Shown: positions 51,092-60,811, counted from the first letter of the stretch. The stretch is DNA of 64,000 nt from Acidobacteriota bacterium (GCA_030697165.1 JAUYQQ010000009.1:310001-374000); one strand, 5' to 3'. Translations and numbers: made by a program. The notes: generated by a model not told the origin, from the sequence alone.

Positions 51092-53757
51092 ATTCCCCAC
51101 ATCTCGACCACGCGCTCGCGGAGCTGCGCGGTACTGTCGGCGTAGCTGGCCTTTTCGTCAAACCTCATCGGCTCGCCGAACGCCACCGTCACGCGGTGGC
51201 CGCTGAACGGCAGCAGCCGCCGCCAGTTCAAGGGACGGTTGCGCGGCCAGATTTCGTAGACGCCCTTGATCGCCACGGGAACGATCGGCACGCCGAGGTG
51301 CTGTGCCAGGATTGGCGCGCCCTTCTTGAACTTCTTGACCGTGCCGTCGATGGAGCGCTCCCCTTCGGGGAACAGCACCAGCACCTTGCCGTGCGACAGG
51401 CCGAACGCGCCGGCCTTCATGGCCGGCACCAGGTTTGAGTCGGCGTCCACCGGCACCAGGTTGACGGTGCGCGCGAACCACCGGGTGAACGGCGTCTCGA
51501 AGTACTCAACCGCGCCCACGTAGAACAGCTGGCGCCACACGCGGTACGGCAGCACGCCGCTGACAAAGAGCGGATCGAGGTAGCTCTGGTGATTCGGGCT
51601 GATGATGAACGCGCCGCGTGCCGGCAGCTGGTCGAGCCCGGTCACCCTGACACGGCCCAACGCCACGCGCGCGACCTTCGACAGCACGAACGTGAGTGGC
51701 GTCACGATGGGCTTCCGTTCGAGCAAGCCCCCGAGCACCGGGTCGGTTACCGGCGGCAGGTCGCGCAGCAAGACCGACCACGACTCGTCGCTCGTCGACA
51801 GCCCTTTGGTGTGGGGGTCGTTCTCGAGGCCTGGCCGCACCGCCTCCACCAGTTGCGCCACGGTGAAGATCTCGTGGGTCGCGGCCTGCGGCACCCTGAC
51901 ATTGAAGCGCTGCTCCAACTCGGTCAGCAGTTCCACCCGCTCCATCGAGTCGAGCCCGAGGTCCAGCTCGAGGTTCGCGTCGGGACGCAGCCTCACGCCG
52001 TCGCGCAGGCGCGCCTGGATCACCGCGGCCGCGTCCCCCACATGCGCGTCGTCCAGCCACGCCTGGTGCTGATCCGACAACGGCGCCGCGGCGTCCGCGG
52101 TCGCCGCCAGCTGGCGCTCGCACACCCGCCGCTCGACCTCGTGCCGCTTGATCTTCTGGGTGGTGGTACGCGGCAACGGCTCGAACCAGATGTCGTAGCC
52201 GAGCACGCGCTTGTGCGCCGGCAGGCCGACCGCGAGGCCTTCGAGCTCGAAGCGCAGGATGTCGCCGGCGTTGACGATCTTCCGCTCGCGCATCAGGTCC
52301 ATGTCCGGCACCACCGCGGCAAACAGCCGCTCGGTACTCGGCCGGCCCGGCTCGGCCAGGCCCATCACGCAGATCTCCTTCACGAAGGGCGACTGCCGGT
52401 AATGCGCTTCGATCTCTTCGGGATAGATGTTCTTGCCCGAGGCCAGGACGATCATTTCCTTCTTGCGGCCGGTGATCTGCAGCCGGCCCTCGGCGTCCAT
52501 GCGGCCCAGGTCGCCGGTCAGGAACCAGCCATCCTGCATGACCTGCGCGGTCACGTCGGGCCGGTTGTAGTAGCCCGCCATCACGATCGGGCCCTGCACC
52601 GCGATCTCACCATCGGCCGCTCCGGCCTCGGGCGGCAGGATCTTGATCGCCATGCCCGGCAGCGGCTTGCCCACGGTGTCGATGTGGGCCTCGTCCGGCG
52701 TGTTGATGCTGGCGCAGGCGCTCGTCTCGGTCAGGCCATAGGCCTGCAGGATGGTGAAGCCCAGCGAGTAGAGGTCGCGCCCAATCGCCGGGTCGAACTT
52801 GGAGCCGCCGGTGACCAGCAGCCGCATCTTCCGGCCCATCACGTCGTGCACCTTGCCGAAAAACACCGGCCCCAGGTTGAGACCCATGCGGCGCAGGCGA
52901 AAGTTCAGGGCGAGCAGTGCTCGGAAGACCACGCGCGTCACCAGGCCCGACTTCTGCACCTGCTGCATCACCCGCTGGTGGATCAGGTAGAAGAACTGCG
53001 GCACGCAGCAGAAGATCGTGATCTGCCGCTCCTTGAGCGCGCGCACCAGGTCGGCGGAGTTGACAGTCTCCAGGTAGACGACGCGGGCGCCGGCGGCGAA
53101 TGGCAGCAGGAGGTTGGCCAGCTGCGCCAGCGAGTGGAACAGCGGCAACACGCCCAGCAGCGCGTCCTGGTCGGTGACCGTCACCACCTTGAAGGCGGCA
53201 TCGCGCTCGGCCAGCAGGTTGGCGTGCGTCAACACCACGCCCTTCGGGTCCGACGTGGTCCCCGAGGTGTACAGGATCACCGCGGGTGCCGTAGGTGGGT
53301 ACTGCGCCTCGGGTGACAGAGCCGTCGCCGTGCCCGGAGACGAGTGGACGTCGGCGATGTCGATCTGGGGATCGATCAGTCCGGCATTGAGCGCTTCAGC
53401 CACGACCGGCCGGAGTCGCTCGCTGACGAACAGCAGGCGCGCGCCCGAGTCCTTGACGATGGTCGCGACCTGTTTGGCCGAGTAGTTGGTGTCGAGCGGT
53501 ACCGCGGTGGCACCGGCCCGCAGGATCCCCAGGTAGACCGCGCACCAGTGCGCGTCGTTGTGGGCGAGGATGGCGCAGCGGTCGCCCGGCTGCACGCCGC
53601 CAGCGGCCAGCCACACGCCGTGGGCGACCGCCAGGTCGTAGAGCTGCTGGTAGGTGAAGCGATCGACGCGGTCGGGGCGCTGCACTTCGATCGCCACGCG
53701 CTTGCCGAACCGGGCGACCGTGGCAGCAAAGACTGTCCAGACAGTTTGAGGGGCCAA
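51082..53757 (-). CDS. Acyl-AMP ligase / acyl carrier / PlsC acyltransferase fusion
   Basis: 891 aa. The AMP-binding domain (about 10-530) has ILYTSGTTSDPKGVVLTH and GYYNRPDVT plus WFLTGDLG. A carrier domain (about 565-640) has the phosphopantetheine Ser in LGLDSMERVELL. A C-terminal acyltransferase has NHQSYLD (HX4D) and FPEGERS. One chain could activate a fatty acid, load it and transfer it to a lysolipid. It probably works on membrane lipids; the exact product is unknown. Confidence 0.9.
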   Translation of the reverse strand: MAPQTVWTVFAATVARFGKRVAIEVQRPDRVDRFTYQQLYDLAVAHGVWLAAGGVQPGDRCAILAHNDAHWCAVYLGILRAGATAVPLDTNYSAKQVATIVKDSGARLLFVSERLRPVVAEALNAGLIDPQIDIADVHSSPGTATALSPEAQYPPTAPAVILYTSGTTSDPKGVVLTHANLLAERDAAFKVVTVTDQDALLGVLPLFHSLAQLANLLLPFAAGARVVYLETVNSADLVRALKERQITIFCCVPQFFYLIHQRVMQQVQKSGLVTRVVFRALLALNFRLRRMGLNLGPVFFGKVHDVMGRKMRLLVTGGSKFDPAIGRDLYSLGFTILQAYGLTETSACASINTPDEAHIDTVGKPLPGMAIKILPPEAGAADGEIAVQGPIVMAGYYNRPDVTAQVMQDGWFLTGDLGRMDAEGRLQITGRKKEMIVLASGKNIYPEEIEAHYRQSPFVKEICVMGLAEPGRPSTERLFAAVVPDMDLMRERKIVNAGDILRFELEGLAVGLPAHKRVLGYDIWFEPLPRTTTQKIKRHEVERRVCERQLAATADAAAPLSDQHQAWLDDAHVGDAAAVIQARLRDGVRLRPDANLELDLGLDSMERVELLTELEQRFNVRVPQAATHEIFTVAQLVEAVRPGLENDPHTKGLSTSDESWSVLLRDLPPVTDPVLGGLLERKPIVTPLTFVLSKVARVALGRVRVTGLDQLPARGAFIISPNHQSYLDPLFVSGVLPYRVWRQLFYVGAVEYFETPFTRWFARTVNLVPVDADSNLVPAMKAGAFGLSHGKVLVLFPEGERSIDGTVKKFKKGAPILAQHLGVPIVPVAIKGVYEIWPRNRPLNWRRLLPFSGHRVTVAFGEPMRFDEKASYADSTAQLRERVVEMWGMSG

Positions 53758-53797
53758 GGGTTCGAGTTATATCATCCCCTCGGCAAGGGCCAGCCGG

Positions 53798-55093
53798 ATG
53801 TCACTTCGCCTGACCATCGCGCTCGTCATCCTCGCCTTGTCCGCGGACGGCGAGGCCGGGCAGTCTGCTGCCGGGCCCCCGGGGTTCAAACCCCTGCCGC
53901 CCGGCACCGGCTCCATCTCGGGGCGCGTCGCTGACGCGCAATCCGGAGAACCCTTCGCAAACGTTGCTATAAGTCTGGCAGCGCTGAGGACTGTTGGCGG
54001 GAGCCAACAAACCACGACCGACGCAACGGGCTTCTACCAGTTCATGAACCTGGCCGAGCACGAATACCACGTCCTCGCCATGGACTCGTTGTATCTGCGA
54101 ACTTGTTACGGCGCGACAGATGCGACCCAAGCCGTCTGCGGCCCGGTCGTCGTCGGGCACGATCAGCATCGAACGGGGATCGACTTCCGGTTGAGTCTCG
54201 CTGCCGTGCTTCGTGGCCGCGTCATTGACGCAGAGGGCCGGCCGGTGGGCGGAGCGACGGTCAGTGCCGCCCTTGGACCTTCGGTGTCGCCGTCAATCTT
54301 CCTCGGGTCAACGGCTCAGACCAAGGCTGACGGTACGTTCGAGCTCCTTCGGCTGCCGAGCGGTGACACCGTGTTGTCGCTGGACCTGCCGGTGACCGCC
54401 GACCGGCCACGGGCGCCAACCGTCTTCTATCCCGGAGTCGCCGCCACTGAGTCGGCCGAAACCATCCGTGTGAGCGGCGGCCTCGTAACCTCGGGCATCA
54501 CCTTCAGGTACCCAAAGATTACGGCCCGTTCGCTCACCGCCCGCATCTCGGTTCCCGCAAGCGGTGCGACGGGCATCAAGGCCTGGCTCTACCGCGTCGA
54601 GCCGCGCATGGTCCGGGCGATCGCGCTCGACGCCGACGGTGCGGGCACGGTTCCCGGGCTGCTCGAGGGCCGCTATTTCATCGCGGCACACGCGCAAGGC
54701 GACAGCGAGCCGTTGGTGGCGTTCGAGGTGGCCAACGTCCTCGACGACACCGTGGAGCTGGGGCTGCTGCTACAGGAACCGGGGCGAATCACCGGCCGGA
54801 TCGTGGCAGAGAAAGACGGCTTGCCCCCTCTAACCGACCTGCGTGTGGCGGCGGAGTGGATCGACGATGGCGAAGAGATCAATCCGCTGGCTGCGGACGA
54901 TGTGGAGGTTAGTGCCGATGGCGCGTTCCGCATCGACGGCCTGTTTGGGTTGCGTCGCGTGCAGTTGCTCGGCCTGTCACCGGAGTGGCGGGTTCAATCC
55001 ATTCGGCAGGGCCGCAACGAGGTACCCGCGACTGGCATCACCGTCGCCTCGGGAGCAACGCTCGACGTCGTGATCACCGTCGGCCGGCGATAG
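53798..55093 (+). CDS. Secreted carboxypeptidase-regulatory-like protein
   Basis: 431 aa with a signal peptide. GSISGRVADAQSGEPFANVAIS and VLRGRVIDAEGRPVGGATV are two carboxypeptidase-regulatory-like (Ig-like) domains, and a third is probable at GRITGRIV. No catalytic domain is seen. Such proteins are abundant in Acidobacteria and probably bind surface components. Confidence 0.75.
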   Translation: MSLRLTIALVILALSADGEAGQSAAGPPGFKPLPPGTGSISGRVADAQSGEPFANVAISLAALRTVGGSQQTTTDATGFYQFMNLAEHEYHVLAMDSLYLRTCYGATDATQAVCGPVVVGHDQHRTGIDFRLSLAAVLRGRVIDAEGRPVGGATVSAALGPSVSPSIFLGSTAQTKADGTFELLRLPSGDTVLSLDLPVTADRPRAPTVFYPGVAATESAETIRVSGGLVTSGITFRYPKITARSLTARISVPASGATGIKAWLYRVEPRMVRAIALDADGAGTVPGLLEGRYFIAAHAQGDSEPLVAFEVANVLDDTVELGLLLQEPGRITGRIVAEKDGLPPLTDLRVAAEWIDDGEEINPLAADDVEVSADGAFRIDGLFGLRRVQLLGLSPEWRVQSIRQGRNEVPATGITVASGATLDVVITVGRR

Positions 55094-55132
55094 GGTTGGC
55101 CCTTTCCAACAACGGTATGATGGATTCCGCCG

Positions 55133-56104
55133 ATGTCAGCACCCCTCCGCATCGCCTTCCTGGGCTGTGGCTTCATCACCCGGGTGCACAGCCGCAACCT
55201 GCGGCGCTTCAGGAGCGAGATCGTCTGCGGCTACGCCAGCCGCGACAAGGCCAAGGCCGCCGAGTTTTGCGGCAAGTTCCGCGGCAGCGGGAGCTACGGC
55301 GACTACGCCGAGGCCATCAACGACCCCAACATCGACGCCGTCGTCATTGCCGTGCCGCCGAGCTTCCACTTGAACCTCACGCTGCAGGCCCTCGCGGCCG
55401 GCAAGCACGTGCTGGTCGAGAAGCCGGCCTTCCCCACCATGGGCGATTACGAGGTAGTGAAGGAAGCGCGAGACCGGGCTGGCAAGGTGGTGCTGATCGG
55501 CGAGAACGATCACTACAAGCCGCTGGCGATCAAACTGCGACAGCTCCTCGCGGACGGCGTGATCGGCGAGATGGTCTTCGGCCACTTCAGCACCATCGTC
55601 AGGCGATTGAAGGCGGCCGACGATTGGCGTAACGACGAGTCGATGGCGGGTGGTGACGCCTTCTTTGAGGAAGGCATCCACTGGCTGCACATCGCCGGGA
55701 GCCTGGGACCGAAGATCACGAGCATCAGCGGCTTCCAGCCGACGCCGTCGCGCGAGGGACCTGATCGACGCGCCAAGAGCATGATGGTGGCCTTCCACTA
55801 CGACAACGGCGCGGTTGGCTCGCTGTACTACTCGCGCGAGATTCCGTCGTTGCTGAAAGGCTTGCGCCTGTCCAAACTGTTCGGCCGCAAGGGTGTCATC
55901 ACGTTTGAATCGAACGGCATCGTCCTGCTCGCGCGCGGCCAGGGATTTCCCCGCATCATCTTCCCCGGCTTCCGCGACATTCGCGGCTACCAGGCGATGT
56001 ATCGCGACTTCCGCCAGTCGATCTGCAACGGCACCACACCCGAGATGAGCCTCGAGCGAGCGATGGAAGATCAGCGGCTCATGGACCAGATCTACGCGAA
56101 GTGA
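55133..56104 (+). CDS. Gfo/Idh/MocA-family oxidoreductase
   Basis: 323 aa. NAD(P)-binding LRIAFLGCGFITRVHSRNL, then VLVEKPAFPTMGDYE (the EKP motif) and DAFFEEGIHWLHIAGSL with the catalytic His. It oxidises or reduces a sugar-like substrate. It overlaps the GMC gene by 4 nt, and the two probably act on the same molecule. Confidence 0.9.
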   Translation: MSAPLRIAFLGCGFITRVHSRNLRRFRSEIVCGYASRDKAKAAEFCGKFRGSGSYGDYAEAINDPNIDAVVIAVPPSFHLNLTLQALAAGKHVLVEKPAFPTMGDYEVVKEARDRAGKVVLIGENDHYKPLAIKLRQLLADGVIGEMVFGHFSTIVRRLKAADDWRNDESMAGGDAFFEEGIHWLHIAGSLGPKITSISGFQPTPSREGPDRRAKSMMVAFHYDNGAVGSLYYSREIPSLLKGLRLSKLFGRKGVITFESNGIVLLARGQGFPRIIFPGFRDIRGYQAMYRDFRQSICNGTTPEMSLERAMEDQRLMDQIYAK

Positions 56105-57594
56105 CGACGACGTTCGACATCGTCATCATTGGCAGTGGCGCCGGCGGCGGCACCATGGCGCGCGAGCTCGCCGACACCGGCGCAAGGATCCTCGTGCTCG
56201 AACGCGGCGGCTTCGTTGCGCAAGAGGAGCAGAACTGGAGCGCCGACTCGGTGTGGCGGCAGTTACGCTACCGCACCTCCGAAACGTGGCTCGACGAGAG
56301 CGGCACGCCGTTCCGGCCGTACACGCATTACTGCGTCGGCGGGAACACCAAGTTCTGGGGCACGGTGATGTATCGCCTGCGGCCGGAAGACTTCGGCGAG
56401 GTCCAGCACGTCGATGGCGTTTCGCCGGCGTGGCCGATCGACTACGCGACGCTGGCGCCGTACTACGAACGCGCGGAGCAACTGTACGGTGTGCACGGCG
56501 AAGCGGGCGCGGATCCCACTGAGGGGCCGCGCGGGCCCTATCCGCATCCGCCGGTTCCACACGCGCGGATGGTCGGCGAAATCGTCGATCGGCTGAAGCT
56601 GCAGGGACTGCACCCGTCGGCGCTGCCGCTCGGGCTGCAGCCAAACTGCATTCTCTGCAACACGTGCAACTCGTTCCCGTGCAAGATTCACGCAAAGAGC
56701 GACGCCGAGGTGTGTGGCATCAGCCCGGCGATCAAGCAGTCGAACGTCACGCTGTGGACCACCGCCCTGGCCCGCCGGTTGATTACCGACGCGACCGGCA
56801 AGCGGGTTGAGGCGGTGGAGGTCGAGCGAGCCGGGGAAACGATCCGGGTATCGGCGCCGCTCGTGATCGTCTCGTGCGGCGCGGTGAACTCGGCCGCGCT
56901 GCTGCTGCGGTCGGCCAACGACAAACATCCCGGAGGCCTGGCCAACTCGTCGGGTCTGGTCGGCAAGCGCTACATGGCGCACCTGGCGACCATGATGCAG
57001 GGGTTTCATCCCTTCCGGGTGAACGACACCGTCTTCCAGAAGACCGTTGCGATCAACGACTTCTACTTCAAGGGACCGAACCGCCCCTTTCCGCTAGGCC
57101 AGATCCAGTCGCAGGGCCGAACGCACGGCGTGATGGCGCAGACCGTGGTACGCCAGGTCCCGGTGTGGGCCTACGACATGTGGGTGGCCCGGGGCGTGGA
57201 CTGGCTGGCGATGACCGAAGATCTGCCCCGCGCCGAGAACCGGGTGACGCTGGCGCCGGACGGAACGATCCGGCTGCACTACCGGCCCAACAACCTGCGC
57301 GCCCATGAGCAGTTGGTGCGCGAAACCAAGCGGATGCTACGCAGGCTTGGCGCCTGGATCGTCGTGGCGCACTCGCACAAATCCAAGAACACCACCCACC
57401 AATGCGGCACGCTGGTGTTCGGCACCGACCCCCGCGAATCGGTGCTCGACACCTATTGCCGCGCCCACGACGTCGAGAACCTGTTCGTCGTGGACGCGTC
57501 GTTCTTCCCGTCATCCGCGGCGGTCAATCCGGGGCTGACGATCGTGGCGCAGGCATTGCGCTCGGCCGAACACATCCGCGCGTCCCATCTTTAG
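56101..57594 (+). CDS. GMC-family FAD oxidoreductase
   Basis: 497 aa from GTG 56101. FAD motif DIVIIGSGAGGGTMA, CVGGNTKFWGTVMYRL, and the C-terminal active-site region HQCGTLVFG with VDASFFPSSAAVNPGLTIVAQ. The Cys-rich piece CILCNTCNSFPCKIH may hold a metal or cluster. It probably oxidises an alcohol or sugar. Confidence 0.9.
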   Translation: MTTTFDIVIIGSGAGGGTMARELADTGARILVLERGGFVAQEEQNWSADSVWRQLRYRTSETWLDESGTPFRPYTHYCVGGNTKFWGTVMYRLRPEDFGEVQHVDGVSPAWPIDYATLAPYYERAEQLYGVHGEAGADPTEGPRGPYPHPPVPHARMVGEIVDRLKLQGLHPSALPLGLQPNCILCNTCNSFPCKIHAKSDAEVCGISPAIKQSNVTLWTTALARRLITDATGKRVEAVEVERAGETIRVSAPLVIVSCGAVNSAALLLRSANDKHPGGLANSSGLVGKRYMAHLATMMQGFHPFRVNDTVFQKTVAINDFYFKGPNRPFPLGQIQSQGRTHGVMAQTVVRQVPVWAYDMWVARGVDWLAMTEDLPRAENRVTLAPDGTIRLHYRPNNLRAHEQLVRETKRMLRRLGAWIVVAHSHKSKNTTHQCGTLVFGTDPRESVLDTYCRAHDVENLFVVDASFFPSSAAVNPGLTIVAQALRSAEHIRASHL

Positions 57595-57680
57595 AGCAAC
57601 GCCCCACCTTAGCCAGTCCCGAGTTTGACTGAATCGAATCGACGATGGCATCGTCGTCAGCATGTTCTGCCTGAGCCGTC

Positions 57681-57938
57681 ATGCCTGAAATCTCCCGCTT
57701 TCTCGGCATCGTGATCGGCATGTTCTACCGCGAGCATGGTCGCGCCCATTTCCATGCCGTCTATGGCGATTTCGAGGCCTCCATTGAAGTCGTCCCCGTG
57801 GTTGTTCACGGCGAGCTGCCGCCGACGGTTCTGCGGCTGGTCCTTGAATGGGCGAGCCTCCACGAGGCAGAATTGCTGGAGAATTGGCAGCTTGCCCGTG
57901 GAGGGCAGCCGCTCAAGAAGATCAAGCCGTTGGAGTAA
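57681..57938 (+). CDS. DUF4160 protein
   Basis: 85 aa: MPEISRFLGIVIGMFYREHGRAHFHAVYGDFEA and ELLENWQLARGGQPLKKIKPLE, the standard DUF4160 pattern. It is followed after 5 bp by a DUF2442 gene. The pair often travels together and has been suspected to act as a toxin-antitoxin-like unit. Confidence 0.9.
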   Translation: MPEISRFLGIVIGMFYREHGRAHFHAVYGDFEASIEVVPVVVHGELPPTVLRLVLEWASLHEAELLENWQLARGGQPLKKIKPLE

Positions 57939-57943
57939 ACGAG

Positions 57944-58189
57944 ATGAACTATCACATCGTTGAAGCGCGGCATGTTCGGGCGCACACACTGTGGCTAAGG
58001 TTTCGGGATGGGACGGCTGGCGAGATTGATTTGGCTCCTGAGCTGCTCGGGCCAGTTATGGAGCCGCTCAAGGACGTCGCGTTCTTCGCTACCTTCGCGA
58101 TTCATCCCGAGTTTCACACGCTGACCTGGTCGAACGGAGCAGACTTCGCGCCCGAGTTCCTGCACGACAACGTCCAGGTGGTCGCCTAG
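57944..58189 (+). CDS. DUF2442 protein
   Basis: 81 aa. LWLRFRDGTAGEIDLAPEL, PEFHTLTWSNGADFAPEFLHDN is the DUF2442 pattern. It is coupled to DUF4160. Function unknown. Confidence 0.9.
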   Translation: MNYHIVEARHVRAHTLWLRFRDGTAGEIDLAPELLGPVMEPLKDVAFFATFAIHPEFHTLTWSNGADFAPEFLHDNVQVVA

Positions 58190-58260
58190 TCACTGCGCTG
58201 ACGCCGGCGAAGCCGGCATGAATCCGGCGACCACGCTCGCGACCAGGGTGTTGCGCATGT

Positions 58261-59640
58261 TCAGTCCCTTTCGATCAGTTCCAGATCGCCGCCGACTTCG
58301 AGCGCGAAGCGGCCGCGGCCCCTCGGTACCAGGCGAATGTCGCCCGCCTTCTCATCAAGCCGCCGGCGCAACAGCAGCAGTCGCGTCTCGAGGTTGTCCT
58401 TGAAGGCCGGCAGGCCCAGCGACTTGTCGAGGCGCAGTTCGCGGTTGGTGAACTCGGCCCGGCCTTCCTGCCGGTGCGCCTGCAACAGCTTCCAGAGAAT
58501 GCGCGCCGGCAGGCTGCGGATCAGGTACTCGCCGTCGAGCATCACGACTTCCTCGCCGCGATAGTAGGTGAGCTCGCGCCGGGACGCACTAGCGGGCCGG
58601 CTAAAGCCGGCCCCTGCTCTGCCGACGTCGTCCCGATCATCGTCTTCGTCCTGTTGCAGCTGCATGTTCTGGATCGCCACCGCCAGGTAGGAACCGAGCA
58701 GCTCGATCGCGGTCTTGTCTTCCTCGTGAAAGCGATACGGCGTCTCGCTCTCGATGCACAGCACGCCGACCAGCTCGCCGCGCACCATCAGCGGCACGCC
58801 CAGCTGGCTCGACGGGTTCTCGAGTCCCGGCAGCGGCACACGACGGTCGTCGGAACACCAGCCCTTCTCCTCGGCGCGCCGCTTGGCCGCGTAGGCGTGC
58901 AGCATGCCGCGCAGCAGGCCCGAGATGCGGATCGGCTTCTTGGCTTCAGCGACGAGGCCCATGATGCCCTCGCCGAACTGAATCTCGGCGCCGGCGCCGC
59001 TCTGCTCGTAGCCGCGGCTGGCGATCATCACGAGCGTGTCGGGCTTCTCGGTCGCCAGCGCGATCATCGAATGGCTGAAGTTGAAGTGACGCTTCAGCCC
59101 GACCACGATCGAGTCCAGCAGGTGCTCCAGGCTGTCGGCGGTGTTGATCTGCATCGACAGGTCCTGCAGCGCCTTCATGGTGAAGACCGGATCGGGCGGC
59201 TTGGCGCGCAGCGGCGGCGCCGAGCGATCGACCTGACCCTCCTCTTCGGGGACCTTCTCGACCGACTCCACCGTGTAGATGTCGGCGGCGAGCAGCTTGA
59301 AAATGCCCTTCATGCCGGTGTACGAGGCAATCGCCTCGATGCGCCAGAACATGCGCTCGAAGATCGGGCCGGAGGTCTCCGACCGCTCGAACCGCAGCCG
59401 CAGCGCCCACCCCTGCGCGGTGTCGGGATCGGTGACGTGCACCACCGCCTGCGGGTTCTCGGCAATGTTGCGGCGGCTCTTGTTGAAGAACTGGAACGAC
59501 AGCGCGACGTGCGTCGGATCCACGTACTCCACCTGGCTCAGGTACGCGGCGTTGGGCGTGCCGTCCTTCGCGCACGTGTAGAGCAGCGCCGGGACAATCC
59601 CCTGGAAGCATGACGCGAGCTTCTCCAGTCCCAGGCTCAT
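58261..59640 (-). CDS. Three-domain protein: PPOX-like, GAF and C-terminal winged-helix-like
   Basis: 459 aa from ATG 59640 (ATGA overlap with the upstream gene). Residues 1-140 resemble a pyridoxamine-oxidase-like flavin domain (CFQGIVPALLYTCAKDGTPNAA, QFFNKSRRNIAENPQAVVHVTD). Residues about 165-340 form a GAF domain (LEHLLDSIVVGLKRHFNFSHSMIALAT, GVPLMVRGELVGVLCIES). The C-terminal 100 residues look like a DNA-binding fold (GEYLIRSLPARILWKLL). An in-frame REP (58594-58613) encodes AGAGFSRPAS in the linker. It is probably a redox or ligand sensor. Confidence 0.75.
   Translation of the reverse strand: MSLGLEKLASCFQGIVPALLYTCAKDGTPNAAYLSQVEYVDPTHVALSFQFFNKSRRNIAENPQAVVHVTDPDTAQGWALRLRFERSETSGPIFERMFWRIEAIASYTGMKGIFKLLAADIYTVESVEKVPEEEGQVDRSAPPLRAKPPDPVFTMKALQDLSMQINTADSLEHLLDSIVVGLKRHFNFSHSMIALATEKPDTLVMIASRGYEQSGAGAEIQFGEGIMGLVAEAKKPIRISGLLRGMLHAYAAKRRAEEKGWCSDDRRVPLPGLENPSSQLGVPLMVRGELVGVLCIESETPYRFHEEDKTAIELLGSYLAVAIQNMQLQQDEDDDRDDVGRAGAGFSRPASASRRELTYYRGEEVVMLDGEYLIRSLPARILWKLLQAHRQEGRAEFTNRELRLDKSLGLPAFKDNLETRLLLLRRRLDEKAGDIRLVPRGRGRFALEVGGDLELIERD
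58594..58613. repeat. REP-like palindrome inside coding sequence
   Basis: GGGCCGGCTAAAGCCGGCCC, a perfect 20 bp stem-loop, translated in frame in the GAF protein linker. Confidence 0.88.
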
Positions 59641-60095
59641 GACAACGCCGCTCCCGCGTCCGGGCCCGGCGTCTGGTTGAAGAGCGCCGTCACCTTGAGC
59701 CGGACCGCGACGCACGGGAAAACCCGCCACGAACTGGTCGCGACGCCGGGCAGGCCAATGCCGTCGAGCTGGCCCAGGAAGCCGCCCCATTGCACGCGCG
59801 CAAAGGCCTCTTCGTCGGGCTTCGCGTCCCAGGAGAACAGCATCAGGCCTTTCACCTGCACCGCCCGCTCGTCGGCCGGTCGTGACATGGAAACGGCCAC
59901 CTGTCCGTTGGTCCGCAGGTTCTCGAAGATCTGCGGGGACGCATGCCTCGGCACGAACACCACGACATGCTTGCCATCCGCTTCCACCTTCACGGCGGTG
60001 GCGCGGCAGCCGCATGGTTCGAGCTGCTCGTTGCGGGTTCCCAGGTGGATGCCGAGGCCAGATTGAAGGAATTCGGCCAGAATTTCGTCGATCAT
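59637..60095 (-). CDS. Pyridoxamine 5'-phosphate oxidase-like (FMN-binding) protein
   Basis: 152 aa. VVVFVPRHASPQIFENLRTNGQVAVSMSRPADERAVQVKG is the split-barrel flavin/F420-type pattern. It overlaps the next gene by 4 nt, which starts with a related domain. The substrate is unknown. Confidence 0.78.
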   Translation of the reverse strand: MIDEILAEFLQSGLGIHLGTRNEQLEPCGCRATAVKVEADGKHVVVFVPRHASPQIFENLRTNGQVAVSMSRPADERAVQVKGLMLFSWDAKPDEEAFARVQWGGFLGQLDGIGLPGVATSSWRVFPCVAVRLKVTALFNQTPGPDAGAALS

Positions 60096-60223
60096 GGGGC
60101 GAAGGCAGTCAGTAAGAAAAACTGAGTATAGCCGGTTAGCATTTTCTTAAGAATTTACTAATGAGGGGTTAGGGTTCGGCCGCCGTTCTGCTCCGTCCAA
60201 CCAATCACGGAGACAGAACAATC

Positions 60224-60811
60224 ATGAAAAAGACCGACCTTCTCATAACGGCCATCCTCATTGCCGCCGCCGCCATCCTGACCAGCGTGCTCGCCACCGC
60301 CACCGTCCGGGCAACCGCCGCCGAACCATCGGCCAGCGCGCCCGGCACGATCGCTCGCGGCAAGTATCTCGTCGACATCATGGGCTGCCACGACTGCCAC
60401 ACGCCGTGGAAGATGGGCCCCAAAGGTCCTGAGATGGACATGACGCGCGCGCTCAGCGGCCATCCTGAAGATCTGAAGATGCCGCCCGCGCCAGTGATCC
60501 CGCCAGGGCCGTGGATGGCAACCGCCGCCGCCACCATGACCGCGTGGGCCGGCCCCTGGGGTGTGAGCTACACCATGAACCTCACGCCCGACAAGGAAAC
60601 CGGGCTCGGCGACTGGACGCTCGAGCAGTTCGTCGCGACGATGAAGACGGGCAAGGACCGCGGCAAGGGCCGCGCGCTGCTGCCGCCCATGCCGTACTTC
60701 AACCTGGCGAAACTGACCGATGAAGACATCGCGAGCGTGTTCGCGTACTTGCAGTCGCTGCCGCCGATCAAGAACCGTGTGCCGCAGCCGATTGACCCAT
60801 CGGAGAGTTGA
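60224..60811 (+). CDS. Secreted c-type cytochrome (single haem)
   Basis: 195 aa with an N-terminal signal/anchor (about 7-28). Haem motif CHDCH at about residue 56. GKYLVDIMGCHDCHTPW and the C-terminal LTDEDIASVFAYLQSLPPIKN are typical of monohaem cytochromes paired with dehydrogenases. The following gene is a probable partner. Confidence 0.88.
   Translation: MKKTDLLITAILIAAAAILTSVLATATVRATAAEPSASAPGTIARGKYLVDIMGCHDCHTPWKMGPKGPEMDMTRALSGHPEDLKMPPAPVIPPGPWMATAAATMTAWAGPWGVSYTMNLTPDKETGLGDWTLEQFVATMKTGKDRGKGRALLPPMPYFNLAKLTDEDIASVFAYLQSLPPIKNRVPQPIDPSES

Noticed and set aside
58261-60015. A 584-residue open frame on the minus strand
   Set aside because: The true start is ATG 59640. The rest is a shifted reading of the PPOX-like gene.
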